Shown piece after piece: positions 32,481 through 34,792 of a stretch of DNA of 34,792 bases. The stretch is from an uncultured Mediterranea sp. (GTDB taxonomy: Bacteria; Bacteroidota; Bacteroidia; Bacteroidales; Bacteroidaceae), in the NCBI GenBank assembly GCA_946056155.1, contig CAMGIP010000011.1, positions 1 to 34,792 on the forward strand, in the 5' to 3' direction. Within the stretch, counting starts at the first letter, position 1. The number at the start of each line of letters is the position of its first letter. The translations under genes were made by a program, and so were the position numbers. The notes under the pieces are model-generated. The model was not told the DNA's origin. It saw only the letters and a program-made list of their open reading frames with translations, and did no database searches.

Positions 32481-33465
32481 CTCCCTGCTCCTCCAGAATC
32501 TCGATGTAGTATCCGCCGCGGAAGGTGGCTCCGGCAGCCAGATGCTGCATCCAATCCTTGTCGGCATATTCGCCCTGATAGTGGGCACGGTCGCAACGGC
32601 CATACCACGGCTCTATGCAGAGGAAGGGGGCGTTCTTGCCGGGAGGCGACCAGAGACCTACCAAGGGGGCCTCCTCGAAACGGAGCTTGAGCACCGGCTT
32701 GCGTTGCAGGTCGTGCAACGTCACCTCCTTGACCTGTCCCTCCTCTATAATAAGGGCGTCGCGATCAAAGGTATGGGTATCGATGGGTAGCAGTCCGTCG
32801 GTAAGCTGGAGGGGATAATGGGTATCAGGGTCGGCACATCCCTTCTCGGAGATGAGGATGTACTGCACTCCTTCGCTGCGGTCGAAGCTGAAGTAGCCGC
32901 GCTGGGTAGCTTCCGTAAAGGGATTCTCCTCCGACGTTGTTTCGGAAGCAGCAGTTTCGGCCACTCCCAAAGCAGCTAAGTTCTGCGCATTCGTAGCGGG
33001 GTACTTATAGTTGGGATAGAAGAAGGCGGGGTGAGCACCAATCTGAAAATGGAGAGTCTCCTGCGACGGGTTAGTCACCTCCCACATCACATCCACCGTA
33101 TGGCCGTGGAGGCGGTAACCTATCTTCAGTTCAAAGGCAAAGGGGTACTTGGCTCGACTCTCTTCACTGTCGCGAAGCACGAACCACACCTCATCGGCCG
33201 TCTCGGAGAGTTTATCAAAATTCATATCACGGGCAAAGCCATGCTGAGTGAGGGTATATTCCGTGCCCTGATGGCGGTAGTGGTTCGCCCACACGCTGCC
33301 CACAATGGGGAAGAGCACGGGCGAGTGGCGCTTCCAGAATCTGGGGTCGGCCTGCCAGAGGTACTCTTTACCGTTCTTTCTCACACTCGAAAGCTCTGCA
33401 CCGAACGAGGATACAAGAATATCCATCGTCCCGTTGCTCAAATGTACGTTTTCTACTTTTTTCAT
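32473..33465 (-). CDS. Aldose 1-epimerase (galactose mutarotase-like) family protein
   Basis: A 330-residue cytoplasmic protein of the galactose-mutarotase-like fold, interconverting alpha and beta anomers of an aldose or aldose-6-phosphate. Candidate catalytic residues are H75 (QHGFARD), H145 (IGAHPAFFY) and E285 (CIEPWYG). An Ala/Glu-rich insert of about 25 residues (about 158-182) follows the H145 strand. QHGFARD and the lack of a signal peptide place it with the YeaD/LacX-like branch rather than the secreted GalM of Bacteroidetes. The exact sugar is unknown. It overlaps the transporter gene by 8 bp. Confidence 0.85.
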   Translation of the reverse strand: MKKVENVHLSNGTMDILVSSFGAELSSVRKNGKEYLWQADPRFWKRHSPVLFPIVGSVWANHYRHQGTEYTLTQHGFARDMNFDKLSETADEVWFVLRDSEESRAKYPFAFELKIGYRLHGHTVDVMWEVTNPSQETLHFQIGAHPAFFYPNYKYPATNAQNLAALGVAETAASETTSEENPFTEATQRGYFSFDRSEGVQYILISEKGCADPDTHYPLQLTDGLLPIDTHTFDRDALIIEEGQVKEVTLHDLQRKPVLKLRFEEAPLVGLWSPPGKNAPFLCIEPWYGRCDRAHYQGEYADKDWMQHLAAGATFRGGYYIEILEEQGDE

Positions 33466-33536
33466 GGATTCAATATATTATTGCAAGAGCCACACGGTCA
33501 AGTAGGCCTGCAAGGTATGATAAATCAGGAATGCAA

Positions 33537-33569
33537 AGAGGAGCACCCACCTATGGCAGATGCTCCTCT
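33537..33569 (-). terminator. Terminator after rpsA
   Basis: AGAGGAGCA (33537-33545) and TGCTCCTCT (33561-33569) form a perfect 9-bp stem with a 15-nt loop. On the minus strand TTGC follows. It lies about 50 bp after the rpsA stop. Confidence 0.55.
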
Positions 33570-33572
33570 ATC

Positions 33573-33594
33573 GATTCTGGCTCAGTGCAGAATC
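33573..33594 (-). terminator. Second hairpin after rpsA
   Basis: GATTCTG (33573-33579) and CAGAATC (33588-33594), loop 8 nt, lie between the rpsA stop and the 33537-33569 hairpin. It may act with that hairpin as a tandem terminator; there is no U tract of its own. Confidence 0.35.
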
Positions 33595-33619
33595 CTCATG
33601 GAGAGGAAACTACGTCTGA

Positions 33620-34792
33620 TTATTTCTTGTTACCGGCTTCGAGCTGTTCCTTCAGGGCAGCCAGAGCGTCGATGTCACCCAGGGTAGTAGAAGCAGCTAC
33701 GTTCTGTACCATAGGAGTCTCTTCCTTTCTGCTGTTAGCCTTCTTGGCAGCCTTCTTCTCGGCGCGTTCCTCAGCCTTAGCAGCATCTTCGAAGATACGG
33801 CTGTGAGAGAGGATGATACGCTTAGCGTCCTTGTTGAACTCAATCACCTTGAACTGGAGTTTCTCATCCAGCTGAGCCTGTGAACCATCTTCCTTAACGA
33901 GGTGCTTGGGAGTAGCGAAACCTTCTACGCCGTAAGGGAGAGCTACAACAGCGCCCTTGTCGAGCATTTCAATGATGGTACCTTCGTGTACGCTACCTAC
34001 AGTGAAGACAGTCTCAAATACATCCCAAGGATTCTCTTCGAGCTGCTTATGGCCGAGGCTCAGGCGACGGTTTTCCTTGTCGATTTCCAGAACCATAACA
34101 TCGATGTCGGCACCAATCTGAGTGAATTCAGAGGGATGCTTCACCTTCTTGGTCCAAGAGAGGTCAGAGATGTGAATCAGGCCGTCAACACCCTCTTCGA
34201 TTTCAACGAATACGCCGAAGTTGGTGAAGTTGCGAACCTTAGCGGTGTGCTTGCTGCCGATAGGATATTTCTCTTCGATAGTTTCCCAGGGATCCGGCTT
34301 GAGCTGCTTGATGCCGAGCGACATCTTACGCTCTGCGCGGTCGAGTGTCAGCACTACAGCCTCTACTTCGTCGCCTACCTTCATGAAGTCCTGAGCAGAA
34401 CGCAGGTGCTGGCTCCAAGACATCTCTGAAACGTGGATCAGACCCTCTACACCCGGAGCGATTTCGATGAATGCTCCATAGTCGGCCATAACCACTACCT
34501 TGCCATGAACGTGATCGCCCACCTTCAGGTCGGGGTTCAGCGCATCCCAAGGATGCGGAGTGAGCTGCTTCAGACCAAGAGCGATACGCTTCTTCTCGTC
34601 GTCGAAATCCAAGATAACGACATTGAGCTTCTGGTCGAGTTCCACCACTTCGTGAGGATCGCTTACGCGGCCCCAAGAGAGGTCTGTGATGTGAATCAGA
34701 CCATCTACGCCACCCAGGTCGATAAATACACCGTAAGAGGTGATATTCTTGACAGTACCCTCGAGTACTTGACCCTTCTCGAGTTTGCTGAT
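33620..34792 (-). CDS. rpsA: 30S ribosomal protein S1, C-terminal 390 residues (5' end outside window)
   Basis: The frame is open to the window edge, so the start lies beyond 34792. Four S1/OB repeats are visible. They open near VLEGTVKNITSYGVFIDL, HGKVVVMADYGAFIEI, TAKVRNFTNFGVFVEI and EGTIIEMLDKGAVVAL, each closed by GLIHISDLSW-like sequence except the last (GFATPKHLV). They correspond to repeats 3-6 of the usual six. A Lys/Glu/Ala tail (about the last 55 residues, with KAEERAEKKAAKK) ends the protein. S1 binds mRNA on the 30S subunit. In Bacteroidetes it is thought to matter even though Shine-Dalgarno sites are rare. Synonymous codon use looks more restricted than in neighbours, as expected for a highly expressed gene. 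Confidence 0.93.
   Translation of the reverse strand: MSKLEKGQVLEGTVKNITSYGVFIDLGGVDGLIHITDLSWGRVSDPHEVVELDQKLNVVILDFDDEKKRIALGLKQLTPHPWDALNPDLKVGDHVHGKVVVMADYGAFIEIAPGVEGLIHVSEMSWSQHLRSAQDFMKVGDEVEAVVLTLDRAERKMSLGIKQLKPDPWETIEEKYPIGSKHTAKVRNFTNFGVFVEIEEGVDGLIHISDLSWTKKVKHPSEFTQIGADIDVMVLEIDKENRRLSLGHKQLEENPWDVFETVFTVGSVHEGTIIEMLDKGAVVALPYGVEGFATPKHLVKEDGSQAQLDEKLQFKVIEFNKDAKRIILSHSRIFEDAAKAEERAEKKAAKKANSRKEETPMVQNVAASTTLGDIDALAALKEQLEAGNKK

Noticed and set aside
32481..32603. 41-residue extension of the EamA transporter
   Set aside because: It overlaps the epimerase gene deeply and is not hydrophobic; the ATG at 32480 gives standard family length and an 8-bp overlap.

Overview
The window looks like a chromosomal segment of a Bacteroidales bacterium (Bacteroides/Phocaeicola/Prevotella-like). 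The evidence is seven promoters close to the Bacteroidetes sigma-ABfr consensus (TTTG, 19-21 bp, TAnnTTTG), no regular Shine-Dalgarno sites, a DUF4468 lipocalin-sized secreted protein, a long-form PurF, and the hisG-hisD-hisC-hisB order typical of the group. I could not assign a species. There is no rRNA, tRNA, CRISPR array, insertion sequence or phage gene; this is core metabolism, and the unusual material is in leaders and intergenic DNA.

Layout. 1-1280: membrane glycosyltransferase (minus). 1420-4165: metallo-beta-lactamase-fold hydrolase, secreted DUF4468 protein, VOC/glyoxalase protein and a small lysine-rich protein (all plus), separated by tandem-repeat DNA. 4386-10883: purF-carA-carB (minus). 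11556-19300: gltB-gltD-asnB (plus), divergent from purF across a 672-bp control region. 19644-21080: secreted GH13 alpha-amylase (minus). 21278-26328: tatA-tatC-Dna2-like nuclease/helicase (minus). 26665-31552: hisG-hisD-hisC-hisB with an attenuation leader (minus). 31590-33465: aldose-1-epimerase-like protein and EamA transporter (minus, overlapping). 33620-34792: 3' part of rpsA (minus), running off the window.

How it works together. 4.4-19.3 kb is a glutamine/nitrogen island. GltBD makes glutamate from glutamine and 2-oxoglutarate, while PurF, CarAB and AsnB spend glutamine amide nitrogen on purines, carbamoyl phosphate (arginine and pyrimidines) and asparagine. The his operon provides the first and several later steps of histidine synthesis and, like PurF, uses PRPP.

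The strongest discovery-type signal is RNA control. Three minus-strand leaders (purF-carAB, amylase, his) each carry an intrinsic-terminator-like hairpin followed by eight U between promoter and start codon. The his leader also encodes a 16-residue peptide with six consecutive His codons, and an 11-bp antiterminator helix starts at the first base after its stop codon. This is a complete ribosome-mediated attenuator in a Bacteroidetes context. The amylase leader has a four-residue mini-ORF inside the terminator stem. A second pattern is that many intergenic gaps hold their own private, degenerate tandem repeat. A 27-bp x 8 in-frame repeat also lies inside the helicase gene.
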